56,948 bases of DNA from Armatimonadaceae bacterium (GCA_030446525.1 JAUJNC010000013.1:1-56948), one strand, 5' to 3'; numbered from the stretch's first letter, positions 8,859 to 18,286 are shown. Notes: generated from the sequence alone by a model not told the origin. Numbers and translations are program-made.

Positions 8859-10256
8859 TTAGTATCGCGTCACGCGCGGCGTTCCGATGTCTACCGCGAA
8901 GGCCAGTGCGTCGAAACTCTGCCTCATCCGTTCGAAGCGGACGCCCGCATGGGCCGGGTCATCCCAGAGGTTGTTGAACTCCCCCGGATCGGCTTCGAGG
9001 TCAAACAGCTCGCCCAGATCGTGGCCGTGGTAGGTGACCAGCTTGTAGCGCCGGTCCCGGATCATGGTCGCGTAACTCGGCGGGCCGTCGAGCGCCTGGT
9101 AGTACTCGGAGCGAACCCGATCCCGGTGGTGTGGCGGGTTTGCCGCGCCGGCGAGGATCGGCAGCAGGGATTTGCCGGCCATGCGTTCCTCCGGGACCAG
9201 CCCCGCAGCCCCCAGCAGCGTCGGGGCGAGGTCGGCCAGCTCCACCAGGGCGTCGCTGCGCAGCCCCTGCGGGAACCGTCCCGGCCAGGAGAGGATGAGC
9301 GGCACGCGGACCAACCCCTCATAGAACCGGCAGCCCTTCGCGCGCAGCCCGTGGTCGCCGGCCATGTCGCCGTGATCGGACATGAACATGACCAGGGTGC
9401 TCTCGCGCTGGCCGGTCTCCTCGAGGGCGCGGAGCATCCGGCCGACGTTCTCGTCGATCAGCTCGATCTGCGCCCAGTAGCGCGCCTGGTGCCGCTTGCC
9501 GTCGAACGTGTCGGGGGGCGCGGCTTTGGACTGGAACACGACGGGGTCCAGCCGCCGCTGCGCCTCCAGATCGGACGGGCGGAACAGCGGGCCGGGCAGA
9601 CGGGGGATATCGAACCGCGCCACGTACTCCTCCGGCGGGTCGAACGGCGGATGGGGGTCAAAGCAGTTGAAGCTGAAGAGCCACGGGCCGCTGTGCTGCT
9701 CCCGGATGAAGTCGATCGCCCGGTCGGCGCACCACGTCGTCTGGTGTAGCTCCGCCGGTATGTGGCCCAGCTTCGCGTACAGGGCGTTGTAATCGTGCCC
9801 CTGGTCCTTCAGCCACTCGACATAGTCGTGGCCTCGGGGCCAGTCGTCGCCGGGGTGGTGCGACCAGTGGAACACGCGGTAGCCGTCGTCGGGCCGGGGT
9901 TCGATGCGGCCATGCGCGCCGGACAGGTGCAGCTTGCCGGCCAGACCGCAGTCGTAGCCGGCGTCCGCCAGGGTCTTGGTGACCAGCGGCGCGGCATCGG
10001 CCCAGCGTTCGTTGCCGTTGATGCAGCCGTGCACCGTGGAAGGGTACCTGCCGGTCAGGAAGCTGGCGCGGCTGGGGGTGCAGATCGGCGACTGGCAATA
10101 GGCGTGCGTGAAGTCGATGCCGGTCTCGACCAGCCAGACGAAGTTCGGCGTGCGGATATACGGGTTGCCCAGCGCGCTTATTGTGTCGTAGCGCTGCTGA
10201 TCGGTGCAGATCCAGAGGATGTTGGGCCGGCGGCCCCGTTCGATCGGTTGAGTCAT
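8859..10256 (-). CDS. Type I sulfatase (Cys type)
   Basis: An intact 465-residue protein. NILWICTDQQRYDT near the N-terminus supplies the first metal Asp, and SPICTPSRASFLTGRYPS carries the C-x-P-S-R motif whose Cys must be converted to formylglycine; HDYVEW, FMSDHGDMAG and GLRAKGCRFYEG are the later metal and substrate motifs. No signal peptide is seen, so the enzyme may be cytoplasmic. It resembles choline/heparan-type sulfatases and DUF4976-ended proteins. The gene is isolated and convergent with the aminotransferase. No formylglycine-generating enzyme is in the window. Confidence 0.88.
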   Translation of the reverse strand: MTQPIERGRRPNILWICTDQQRYDTISALGNPYIRTPNFVWLVETGIDFTHAYCQSPICTPSRASFLTGRYPSTVHGCINGNERWADAAPLVTKTLADAGYDCGLAGKLHLSGAHGRIEPRPDDGYRVFHWSHHPGDDWPRGHDYVEWLKDQGHDYNALYAKLGHIPAELHQTTWCADRAIDFIREQHSGPWLFSFNCFDPHPPFDPPEEYVARFDIPRLPGPLFRPSDLEAQRRLDPVVFQSKAAPPDTFDGKRHQARYWAQIELIDENVGRMLRALEETGQRESTLVMFMSDHGDMAGDHGLRAKGCRFYEGLVRVPLILSWPGRFPQGLRSDALVELADLAPTLLGAAGLVPEERMAGKSLLPILAGAANPPHHRDRVRSEYYQALDGPPSYATMIRDRRYKLVTYHGHDLGELFDLEADPGEFNNLWDDPAHAGVRFERMRQSFDALAFAVDIGTPRVTRY

Positions 10257-10407
10257 CGTCGCGTCCCGCCTACGGTTTTCCCCGCGCGTGGCCGCGTATC
10301 CTCCCCCGAGACATCACAGCAGGGCCGTTTTCACGCGAGCGCCCGGCATAATCTTCCTGGGTCATGTTATCATGGTAAGGAAGAATTTGAAGCGAGGAGA
10401 GGCGTGT

Positions 10408-11016
10408 ATGGCTGCCGCACTGTCAGAACCTTACATAGGGACGGAAGAGTATCTCACGCTCGAGCGCGACGCCGAGTTCAAGAGCGAGTACCTGAACGGC
10501 GTCCTCTACGCCATGGCCGGCAGCAGCCCGGAACACAGCGCGATCACGGCCAACGTCACCATAGCCGTCGGGTCACAGCTCCGGGGCAAGCCGTGCCGAG
10601 TGTTCACCAGCGACCTCAAGATCGCCGTCGGCCCCGCCGGCCCTTTCTTTTACCCGGATCTTTCCATCGTCTGCGGCGAGCCGCGCTTCCACGACGAGCG
10701 CCGGGACGTGCTCACCAATCCCACGATCCTCATCGAGGTGCTCTCGCCGTCCACGGAAGCCTTCGACCGGGGCAGGAAGTTCACCCAGTACCAGCGCATC
10801 GCGTCGCTCACCGATTACATCCTCATCGCCCAGGACGAGCCGCACGTGGGGCACTTCCATAAGCAGCAAGGAAACCAGTGGCTCTTTACGACCGCTCACG
10901 GGCTGGAGACGACCCTTCACATCGCTTCTATCGACGTCACCCTGCATCTAGCCGAGGCTTACGACCGGATACGCTTTCCTGCGCCGCCCGAAAGCGAGAT
11001 CCCGGGGCAGGGGTAG
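10408..11016 (+). CDS. Uma2 family (DUF820) putative endonuclease
   Basis: Starts at ATG 10408 behind a GCGAGGAGAG ribosome binding site; 202 residues. EYLTLERDAEFKSEYLNGVLYAMAG, RVFTSDLKIAV, YPDLSIVCGE and ILIEVLSPSTEAFDRGRKFTQY follow the Uma2 family order: a PD-(D/E)xK-like nuclease fold with the D-x(n)-E-x-L motif. These genes are dispersed in many copies in cyanobacteria and other environmental bacteria, and their role is unsettled. The gene is intact and uncomplicated. Confidence 0.85.
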   Translation: MAAALSEPYIGTEEYLTLERDAEFKSEYLNGVLYAMAGSSPEHSAITANVTIAVGSQLRGKPCRVFTSDLKIAVGPAGPFFYPDLSIVCGEPRFHDERRDVLTNPTILIEVLSPSTEAFDRGRKFTQYQRIASLTDYILIAQDEPHVGHFHKQQGNQWLFTTAHGLETTLHIASIDVTLHLAEAYDRIRFPAPPESEIPGQG

Positions 11017-11052
11017 CGATGCACACACGGACGCGGGGCCGTTCCGCCCCGC

Positions 11053-11412
11053 TCAGCCAGCGCCGAGCAGCCACTGCGGCTCGGGCGGAACGCGGTCTTG
11101 CTCGATCGCCACAGTGGTCCCCGCGGAGCCGGTAAGGAGCCAGATCCGGTCCGCGGTCTTGAGCATGAGCCAGAAGCCGTGGCCCAGGCTCCCCGCGGTG
11201 GTGTAGCCGCGCTCCAGCGTCGCCCGGTGCAGCGCATGGACCGCGATGCCTTTGCCCCGGTCCTCCACCCACACCTGGAGCGTCCCTTTGTCACCGATAC
11301 AAACGCGCCCGTCCCCGCCGCCGGCATGCACGACCGCGTTCATCGCCGCCTCACCCGCCGCCAGGATGAGGTCCTGCCAGCGCTCGTCCGGGAAGCCGTT
11401 GCCGGCCGCCAC
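11053..11412 (-). CDS. GHKL ATP-binding domain (RsbW-like), short N-terminus
   Basis: The 119 residues contain an N box (GEAAMNAVVHAGGG), a G1 box (VEDRGKGI) and a G2-like GSLGHGFWLML, the Bergerat fold of anti-sigma-factor kinases. The first strand usually present in RsbW proteins (IRLTAPSLGRLRRHLRQV) can be read upstream in frame but lacks a start codon, and it overlaps the end of the preceding gene. The coding therefore either starts at GTG 11412 without that strand or is joined to the upstream membrane segment by a frameshift. Probably an output domain of a stress-signalling protein. Confidence 0.6.
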   Translation of the reverse strand: MAAGNGFPDERWQDLILAAGEAAMNAVVHAGGGDGRVCIGDKGTLQVWVEDRGKGIAVHALHRATLERGYTTAGSLGHGFWLMLKTADRIWLLTGSAGTTVAIEQDRVPPEPQWLLGAG

Positions 11413-11453
11413 CTGCCGCAGGTGACGGCGCAGCCTGCCGAGCGACGGCGCGG

Positions 11454-11756
11454 TCAGCCGGATAGCATCCCCGAAAGGTACTCACTGAGGGTGAGCAGAC
11501 CGATCAGCGCCACGATCCCGCTGCCGATGGCGGCCAGGCGCGGGCGCCCGAACAGGGCGCCCAGCAGCGCCGCGCCGGAAAGGGAGAACCCGAGGGCGGT
11601 GTTGTAGGCCATGGCGACGAAGCCGGGATACACCTGGAGCAGGCGCAGGTCGTGCGTGTGCCAGCCGGCGAGGACCGCCAGGCCCAGCAGGGTGGTGAGG
11701 CCGCCCGTGACCAGAGACAGCAGATCGGATGGGTGCGCCCGTGTCGTGTTCTTCAA
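11454..11756 (-). CDS. Truncated membrane sensor domain
   Basis: About 100 residues with a TTG start chosen at 11756. It has three or four hydrophobic helices with GWHTHDLRLLQVYPGFV and YNTALGFSLSGAALLG, then GRPRLAAIGSGIVALIGLLTLSEYLSG. This is the N-terminal membrane sensing module I know from multidomain PAS/histidine-kinase proteins, where it is followed by PAS and output domains. Here it stops at 11454, and the GHKL domain follows at once in another frame. The two together look like an internally deleted or collapsed sensor kinase. Confidence 0.5.
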   Translation of the reverse strand: MKNTTRAHPSDLLSLVTGGLTTLLGLAVLAGWHTHDLRLLQVYPGFVAMAYNTALGFSLSGAALLGALFGRPRLAAIGSGIVALIGLLTLSEYLSGMLSG

Positions 11757-12116
11757 ACCATCAGGGCCTTTCCAAAGGCTCGGTCCCGCGCAGGGGCCGG
11801 GCCCCTGCCTCCGCTCAGGCCTGACGGCCCCGGACAAAGGCGGACTTGCCGAGCAACCCGAGCGGCATGCCCCTGCCCTACGGGTCCTACTGGTGATTTT
11901 CGGGAGCAGGAAGCAGCGTCTGTAGAGAGGAATCAAAGATAGCGAGGCGCGTACCTCCTGGCCGGGGGAGGCGACCTGCGCTACTCCCAAGAGTTCGAGC
12001 GGGTTGAACCCGTATACACTTCTCGGCCTACGGTACAATATAGGCGGCGAGCGAGGGAACGAAGGCTTTTCGTGGTACGGAGGGGGCAAACGGACGATTT
12101 GAAAGGTGAAGAAAGG
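11757..12116. other. Intergenic region with possible promoter
   Basis: A 360-base divergent intergenic region. TACAAT (12034-12039) may be a -10 box for the downstream small ORF and CheR gene, but no convincing -35 lies 17 bases away. No gene, tRNA or repeat is recognisable. Confidence 0.4.
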
Positions 12117-12275
12117 ATGCGCAGCGAAAGGCGATTGCCGGAGGAGATGGTCGAGAAGGACACCGCCTCGCAGCTCAAGGGGGAGCGCCGAGCCGAGCAG
12201 CACGCCAGGGTTCTGCGCAAGCTCATCGAGAAGAGAGGGTCTGTCCGGCCGCTGGCCGAGCAAAGGGTCCCGTGA
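12117..12275 (+). CDS. 52-residue charged protein upstream of CheR
   Basis: ATG 12117 follows a GTGAAGAAAGG ribosome binding site and encodes a basic, highly charged, probably helical peptide (for example RAEQHARVLRKLIEKRG). Its stop overlaps the GTG start of the CheR-PAS gene in a GTGA arrangement, so the two are translationally coupled. I know no family. It could be a leader or accessory subunit, or an artefactually separated N-terminus of the CheR protein. Confidence 0.4.
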   Translation: MRSERRLPEEMVEKDTASQLKGERRAEQHARVLRKLIEKRGSVRPLAEQRVP

Positions 12276-14110
12276 ACGCGGCGAAGGCAAGAGAGGGGGA
12301 GCCGTTGAGCGCGCCTGACCTTGACCCCGCGTTCGAAACACTGCTCGACTACCTCAAGCGCAGCCGCGGCCTCGATCTGACCGGCTACAAGCGCCCCAGC
12401 CTGATGCGTCGCATCGGCCAGCAGATGCGGACGGCCGGAATCGAGGACTACGCCGACTACACGAGTGTTCTGGAGGCCGACCCCGACGAGACGAGGCGCC
12501 TGCTCAACACGATCTTCATCAACGTCACCGACTTTTTCCGCGACCCACCGGCCTGGGAGTCCCTGCGCAAAGAGGTGGTCCCGCAGGTCCTCGCGGGCAA
12601 GCTGCCGGCGGGGCCCGTCCGCGTCTGGAGCGCGGGGTGCGCCTCGGGCCAGGAGCCCTACACGCTGGCGATCGTGCTGGCCGAGGCCCTGGGGTGGGGC
12701 CGTTCCGCGAGCGCGTCCGGATCCACGCGACGGACCGGGACGAGGAGGCGCTGGCCTACGCGCGTCAGGGCGCCTACACGGAGAAAGAAGTGACCGGCGT
12801 GCCGCCGGAGCCTGCGGGACAAGTACTTCGAGCAGGTCTCGGGTCGCTATGTCCTGAGCAAAGACCTGCGTTCCGCGGTCATCTTCGGGCGCCACGACCT
12901 GACGCAGGACGTTCGATCTCGCGCCTCGACCTGCTGGTGTGCCGCAACACCCTGATATACCTCAACGCCGAGGCGCAGGCCGGGATCCTTGGGCGCTTCC
13001 ACTTCGCGCTCAACGACGGCGGCTTCTTGTTCCTGGGCAAAGCCGAGAGGCTCGTCGGCCGCAGCGGCCTGTTTGCGCCGGTGGACCTGAGGCACCACAT
13101 CTTCGCCAGGGCCCCGGGCGGCAACGGGCGCGGCCGCCCGTTCTCTTTCATCCCCTCGCAGCAGGAGGAAGTGGTGGCTCCGCGTCCGACGCGGGATTGA
13201 CCCCGGGGCTCGCCTTTGAGGCGAGCCCGCTGCCCCAGGTGGTGGTCAGCGCGGAAGGCTTTCTGGCGCTGGCGAGCGAACGGGCGCGCCTGCTGTTCCG
13301 GCTGAACGCGCGCGATCTGGGGCGGCCGTTCCGGGACCTGGTTCTCTCGTACCGCCCGGTGGCCTGCGCTCCCGATCGAGAAGGTCTGCGCGGATGGTCA
13401 CCCCATCGTCCTGAAAGACGTCCACTGGAGCCGTGAGGGCCTCGGGGCGAGCGTCTACGACGTGCAGATCACGCCGCTGTCCCGGGCAGCGGCCCGGCCC
13501 TTGGGCGCCTGCATCACCTTCCTGGACGTCACCGACTACAAGCGGCTGCAGCGAGAGCCTGGAGGTGTCCAACCGCGAGATCGCCGTCGCCCTGGAGGAG
13601 TCCCAGTCGACCGCCGAGGAGCCTGGAGACGATGAACGAGGAGCCTCCAGTCCACCAACGAAGAGCCTGGAAACGATGAACGAGGAGCCTCCAGTCGATG
13701 AACGAGGAGATGCACACCACCAACGAGGAAACCCGCGCCGGCGCAGCGCGGAGCTCACCCGGGTGACCGAGTTCCTGGAGTCCGTCCTGGGCAGCCTGCC
13801 GGGCGGCGTTGCGGTGGTCGGCCCGGACCTGCAGGTGCAAGTCTGGGACCACAAGGCCGAGGACCTGTGGGCCTGCGCGGCGACGAGGCGGTGGGCAGGA
13901 TCTCATGGGTTTGGACTTCGGCCTCCCGGTGGAACGGGTGAACCCGCTCCCTGCGCGCCTGCCTGGCCGGATCTTCCCCACGGAGGAGGCGACCCTGGAC
14001 GCGACGAACCGCCGCGGCAAGACCGTCGTGTGCAAGGTGACCTGCACGCCGGTGATGGGCCGGGCCGGGGCGTCCGGGGGGTCATGCTGCTCATGACGCA
14101 AGTGGGTTGA
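12272..14110 (+). CDS. CheR methyltransferase-PAS protein (about ten frameshifts)
   Basis: In order: a CheR N-domain (residues about 15-80), INVTDFFRDPPAWESL and VWSAGCASGQEPYTLA (SAM site), RIHATDRDEEALAYAR, RLDLLVCRNTLIYLN and FLFLGKAERL. A PAS segment follows (DGHPIVLKDVHW), then a coiled coil of NEELQS/NEELET type repeats (13600-13740), and a second PAS. This is the CheR-linker-PAS architecture of CheB/CheR fusion sensors, but no CheB domain precedes it. Frame changes are frequent; at least six (12811, 13558, 13622, 13645, 13667, 13689) are an extra C in GAGCT. The real gene is probably intact. It likely methylates or senses through PAS. Confidence 0.65.
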
Positions 14111-14119
14111 AAGGGCGGG

Positions 14120-14618
14120 CTACACGGGGCGCACCGGCGCGGAGCGGCTGGCAAGGAAGAGCGCGTCACCGGCGCGACCAGTGTCCGCCGCGCGCCACAA
14201 CCGGGCCGCGCGGCCGGGGTCGTGCCGGCAGGGCGAGGGACGAAGCAGCAGGGGCGCGATGAACGAGGGTGTGAGTCCGGCGAGCGGGTCGGCCCGCTCG
14301 AACATTTCCTTTCGCACCAGGTCGTCGAGGACGCCCACCACAACCCGGATGGCGTCGATCTCGACGAGCCGGGCGTGCTCGGAGGCCTCGACGCGGACGG
14401 CGTCGGCGGGCGAGACTTCGGTCAGGATGTCCACCTCGCCTCTCTCGTGCAGACGAGTTCGAGCGCCCGCTCCGGCGACAGGTCGTTGCGGAAGACGACT
14501 TCGCGCAGGTGCGGGTCGCGCTTGTCATCCCAGTAGCTGGTGTTGGTGACCAGGCGCAGGCGCGGAAGGTCTCGTCGAAACTGCGCTTGACGCTCTGCGC
14601 CGTGACCGGTGGATGCAA
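14120..14618 (-). pseudogene. Remnant of family-5 solute-binding protein
   Basis: Reading on the minus strand, [14 protein letters not shown], then after a shift [20 protein letters not shown] and [10 protein letters not shown], then after a second shift near 14435 [15 protein letters not shown]. This follows the middle of peptide/nickel ABC substrate-binding proteins (SBP_bac_5). The N-terminal signal, the remainder of the N-lobe and the C-terminal half are absent. No permease or ATPase gene is adjacent, so I call it a decayed fragment. Confidence 0.55.
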
Positions 14619-14697
14619 CAGCGGTTCCGGGTATATCCCCTGGCAAGAAGCGCGGAGCGCTTCGCCTCAAAGTTGGGGAGAAAGTGGGGACGCAGAC

Positions 14698-15458
14698 ATG
14701 AAGTTACAGGGCAAGACGGCGCTGGTGACGGGCGCCGACAGCGGCATCGGGCAGGCGATCGCCATCACCTTCGCGCGCGAGGGCGCCGACGTCGCGGTGC
14801 ATTACAACAGCGACGAGCAGGGGCGCAGCACACCGCCCGGGAGGCCCGCCAGCAGGGCCGGCGGGCCGAGGTGCTGCAGGCGGACCTGTCCGACCCGCAG
14901 CAGGCACAGCGGCTGTTCGCGCAGGCCGCGGAGCGCCTGGGCGCGATCGACATCCTCGTCAACAACGCGGGCGTGGGCGCCTCCGCGGAGAAGTCGCTGG
15001 ACACCGAGCTTTCCGGAGTTCCTCCGCGTCATCCACGTCGACCTGGTCAGCCCGTGGGCGCTATGCCAAGCCGCCGCCACGAGATGGCTCGGCGCGGGCG
15101 GGGGTGATCCTCAACGTCACCTCGGTGCACGAGGAGATCCCCGGCCCGGCGGCGCGGCCTACGACGCGGCCAAGGGCGGGCTGCGCAACGTCACCCGCAC
15201 GCTGGCGCTGGAGGCCTGGCGCCCCAGGGCGTGCGCGTGGTCAACATCGCCCCGGGCATGATCGCCACCCCCATGACGGCCGACAGGCTCTCGACCCCGA
15301 AGCCCGGCAGTCGGCGCAGCGCATCCCCATGCGCCGGCCCGGGCAGCCGCAGGAGGTGGCGAATCTCGCGCTTTTTGGCCTCCGACGAGGCGAGCTACGT
15401 CACCGGCAGCAGTTACTTCGTGGACGGCGGCCTGACGCAGAACGTCGGCGGGGCGTAA
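14698..15458 (+). CDS. SDR family oxidoreductase (several frameshifts)
   Basis: [19 protein letters not shown] is the N-terminal TGxxxGIG cofactor motif; [13 protein letters not shown], a [13 protein letters not shown] segment and [12 protein letters not shown] (Tyr and Lys of YxxxK) give the catalytic set, and [13 protein letters not shown] closes the family. About 253 residues, normal for glucose-1-dehydrogenase-like classical SDRs. The frame changes near 14825, 15010, 15105, 15150, 15225, 15290 and 15375, yet every motif is collinear, so the protein is probably functional. It is probably NAD(P)-dependent with an unknown alcohol substrate. A strong hairpin follows the stop. Confidence 0.7.
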
Positions 15459-15493
15459 GGCCCGTACGCGGGTCGGCCGCGCGCCAAAACACA

Positions 15494-15519
15494 CCACCGG
15501 GGCAGTTTCGCCCCGGTGG
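15494..15519 (+). terminator. GC-rich hairpin after the SDR gene
   Basis: A perfect 10-bp stem, CCACCGGGGC (15494-15503) against GCCCCGGTGG (15510-15519), with loop AGTTTC. It lies 36 bases after the SDR stop. No T-run follows, so termination would be of the non-canonical type. Confidence 0.5.
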
Positions 15520-15753
15520 AGGGAATAACCGCTATTACACCCGCAAGTATAGCGCGCAAAGGTGAAAAAGTTATGAAAAACGCTCATGATGTGTTTCAGG
15601 AAGCTACGTGAGCGACACGGCCATCAGCGCCCCCAGCAAGGCTTTGCCGCGTCTGCGGGCGTTGGGGACGAACTCGAAGAAGCCCAGTGGTGCGCCTGCG
15701 CACCAGAGCCGCCCCCAGTGAGATAGCCGTTCATCCAGGGGCAGGCACAGCAC

Positions 15754-16164
15754 TTGCCGGCGGCGGCGCTGTGGCGGGGGATGCAGGCGTCCGGGAGCGG
15801 CTGCCATGCCTGGCGCTGCCGGCCCCGGTGTCGGCGCGCTCGGCAGGATCGGGTGCTCCTGGCGCACCTGCGGAGCGCCCTGGAGGCCAGCGATGCGACC
15901 TACCGCAACCCGTTCACCCGTGTGGGAAGCCCGCGCATCGATGCGCGGGCTAAAAGGGAGCGGCATCGCCTGCGGCAAGAGGCGGGTGGCGCGCCGGCTG
16001 CACCCGAGTGGGATCCGCCCCGAGCCGCTCAAGCGCTCCGTGGCCGCGACCGATTCGGAGCACGCGCTGCCGGTGCACGAGAACGTTTTGGGCCGGCGGT
16101 CCGAGACGCGTTTGATGGCCTGTGGAACACGATCAAGCTCAGGATGCTGCACTTCCCGGCCTGA
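15754..16164 (+). pseudogene. IS3-family transposase OrfB fragment
   Basis: Split over two frames, the DNA encodes the helix-turn-helix-like start of the IS3 OrfB core: RVLLAHLRSALEASDATY and GSPRID, then LKGSGIACGKRRVARRL and AATDSEHALPVHENVLGRRS. That is the conserved run before the DDE domain of IS3/IS150 transposases. The DDE catalytic region and OrfA are missing, and an insertion interrupts TYGSPR. A perfect 24-bp palindrome (15928-15951) overlaps this point. A dead element that marks past insertion upstream of the alcohol dehydrogenase gene. Confidence 0.6.
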
Positions 16165-16516
16165 TCAACTCGTGACTCGGGTTTAATAAACGGGTGTTTT
16201 TCGGATGCGGGTGCCGACGACGTCCCTCAACGCCCTTTATGGGCTATAATCTACGCGGCGAGAAGATCTACCGACAGACGAACGGGCGTAAAGGTGCAAT
16301 TGGGAGAACAGGAGAAATGAGGTGACAGGCCCAAGACCTCTACCGGTGGGTTTATGCGCGCCACACCTGTAACAAACTTCGGCTTCGGTGATACAGCGGA
16401 TTTGGGCCCTACCAGACGCCGCTACTACAAGATGCACGCTCACAACGCGCTACTCTGACTACAGGCGAGGTGGCCGGCTGCCCTTTGCACCCAAAGAAAG
16501 GACCACGAGGACCACG
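16165..16516. other. Intergenic region with a -10 box
   Basis: A 352-base gap before the alcohol dehydrogenase gene. TATAAT lies at 16245-16250 with a weak -35 region. If used, it would give a leader of about 260 bases. No gene, hairpin or repeat stands out otherwise. Confidence 0.35.
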
Positions 16517-17554
16517 ATGATTCCTGCGAGAAGCTACGCGGCCTATGACGCCGACTCCCCTTTGCGGCCCTACCACCTCCAACGGCGTGAGCCGGGGCCC
16601 AGCGACGTGGCGATCGCCATCCAGTACTGCGGCATCTGCCACACCGACCTGCACTTCGTCAACAACGACCTGGGGAGCACGCAGTATCCCCTCGTGCCGG
16701 GGCATGAAATCACAGGCGTCGTGGAGCGCGTGGGTTCGGCAGTGACCCGCTACAAGCCGGGCGACCGTGTCGGCGTCGGCTGCATGGTCAACTCCTGCCG
16801 CCAGTGCGCGACCTGCCAGGGCGATGAGGAGCAGTTCTGCCCCGGCGTGATCTTTACCTACGGCGGCGTCGATCGGGACGGCACGCCCACGCAGGGCGGC
16901 TACTCCACCAAGATCACCGTGGACGAGCGTTTCGTGCTGCGCATCCCGGGGGCGATCCCCCTGGACAAGGCGGCGCCTTTGCTGTGCGCCGGCATTACCA
17001 CGTATTCGCCGCTGCGCGTCTGGGGCTCCGGCCCGGGCACGCGCGTGGCCGTGATCGGGCTGGGCGGGCTGGGGCACATGGCGGTCAAGATCGCGGCGGC
17101 TCTGGGCGCCGAAGTCACCGTGATCAGCACCTCGGATCGCAAGAAAGACGACGCGCTCGGTCTGGGTGCCAGGGAGTTCCTGGTCTCTAAAGACGAAGGC
17201 GCCCTGGATGGCGCGGCGAAGCGGTTCGATCTGATCCTCAACACGGTGTCCGCGCCCCACGAGTTGAATGCTCATCTGAACCTGCTGGCCACGGACGGGA
17301 CGATGGTGATGCTGGGGCTGGCCGCCGAGCCGCTGCCGGTCTCGACGCTGCCGCTGCTCTTCGGGCGCCGCCGCCTGGCCGGCTCGCTGATCGGCGGCAT
17401 CGCCCAGACGCAGGAGATGTTGGACTTCTGCGCCGAAGGCGGCATCGCCGCGGACATCGAGATCATCTGCGCGGAGCGCATCAACGAGGCGTATGAGCGG
17501 ATGGGCAGGGGTGACGTGCGGTATCGCTTCGTGATCGATGTGGCGAGCATGTGA
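16517..17554 (+). CDS. Zinc-dependent alcohol dehydrogenase (YahK/cinnamyl type)
   Basis: ATG 16517 begins MIPARSYAAYDAD; 345 residues, intact. YCGICHTDLH carries the catalytic zinc Cys and His, PGHEITGVVERVG the zinc-site His and Glu, and MVNSCRQCATCQGDEEQFC the four-Cys structural zinc loop. VIGLGGLGHMAVK is the Rossmann GxGxxG loop. The short CWEP-free layout and the GHEITG wording match YahK/AdhC-like NADP-dependent aldehyde reductases. It probably interconverts primary alcohols and aldehydes. The gene is isolated between transposase debris and a degenerate region. Confidence 0.9.
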   Translation: MIPARSYAAYDADSPLRPYHLQRREPGPSDVAIAIQYCGICHTDLHFVNNDLGSTQYPLVPGHEITGVVERVGSAVTRYKPGDRVGVGCMVNSCRQCATCQGDEEQFCPGVIFTYGGVDRDGTPTQGGYSTKITVDERFVLRIPGAIPLDKAAPLLCAGITTYSPLRVWGSGPGTRVAVIGLGGLGHMAVKIAAALGAEVTVISTSDRKKDDALGLGAREFLVSKDEGALDGAAKRFDLILNTVSAPHELNAHLNLLATDGTMVMLGLAAEPLPVSTLPLLFGRRRLAGSLIGGIAQTQEMLDFCAEGGIAADIEIICAERINEAYERMGRGDVRYRFVIDVASM

Positions 17555-18190
17555 GGAAGCGAGCACGCGCCGAAGGTGCTGTGTTCAGCTGTCTGCGTTC
17601 TTGAGCTGGTTGCGCTGGCCTGGACTGCCCGCGCCGGCCGCGCCGTTGGGAAGAGCGGCACGACACCCGAGGACACGCCCCACAATGCCATGTCGGGCAT
17701 CACAGAGAGGAAGAACCCCAGAGCGCTTGTTGAAGAGACCCATGTTCCAAGCCGGAGCCTTGTCGCGCACTGTCTGTCTCGAGTCGATGACGAGGACGCT
17801 TGGCGTGTGCGCATCTGCACGGAGCAGGCGCACAGCGTGGACCAACGGGTGCGCGCGGTCTTTTCCTGGTTGCCGGCTTGGGCACTCGAGGCGCGCAAAA
17901 AACGCTCATGGTGTGCGGCTGGACGGCGCCTGGCATGAAACGTTCCTCGCGCAAGGGTTGCAGCCCCCGCTCCGGCGAGACCAGCCACGGGTCACCTGTG
18001 TGAAGTTTGGTGGGAAGTGCGGATGAGCCGGAAAGTGGCGGTGTTTCGTGGTGGTATTTGGCGCAAGCCTTCTTTGCCTGGCAACAGGCGAAAGCGGTTT
18101 AGCCAAAGTGCCCTTTGGGCGCGGACAAGGTGAGCGACTTTTTCCGCGATGCCTTTGAGGCACTGATCCGATCCTGTTAAATAATCATCC
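17555..18190. other. Degenerate region, possible transposase remnant
   Basis: A 636-base stretch without a convincing gene. On the minus strand (about 17690-17800), TPSVLVIDSRQTVRDK resembles the first-Asp segment of IS4/IS5-type DDE transposases. No further motif, terminal inverted repeat or start codon supports an intact element. Codon-like bias is weak and overlapping frames are short. Treated as decayed mobile DNA at best. Confidence 0.3.
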
Positions 18191-18243
18191 CCGCAGCAAG
18201 CTGCGGAGTATTACCGGAATCTGCGGCCTTAGAGCCGCAGATT
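18191..18243. repeat. Tandem hairpins with shared CTGCGG core
   Basis: CCGCAG (18191-18196), loop CAAG, CTGCGG (18201-18206). Then a perfect 10-bp stem, AATCTGCGGC (18218-18227), loop CTTAGA, GCCGCAGATT (18234-18243). Four copies of the same hexamer or its complement lie within 53 bases, just before the truncated pilin. They may be a bidirectional terminator, a REP-like repeat or the edge of an old insertion. Confidence 0.5.
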
Positions 18244-18286
18244 AAACGAGATCTTCTATGTTAGAATGTCTCCAACAACCGGATAA

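Noticed and set aside
15604..16152. Minus-strand 182-codon frame
   Set aside because: It is the complement of the IS3 transposase fragment. The plus-strand reading has clear IS3 motifs and the minus reading has none.
17585..17845. IS5-type transposase gene
   Set aside because: A single VIDSRQTV-like string is too little to call an element; kept only as a possible remnant.
18191..18243. CRISPR-like repeat
   Set aside because: Two hairpins sharing a hexamer without regular spacers; no repeat-spacer array.
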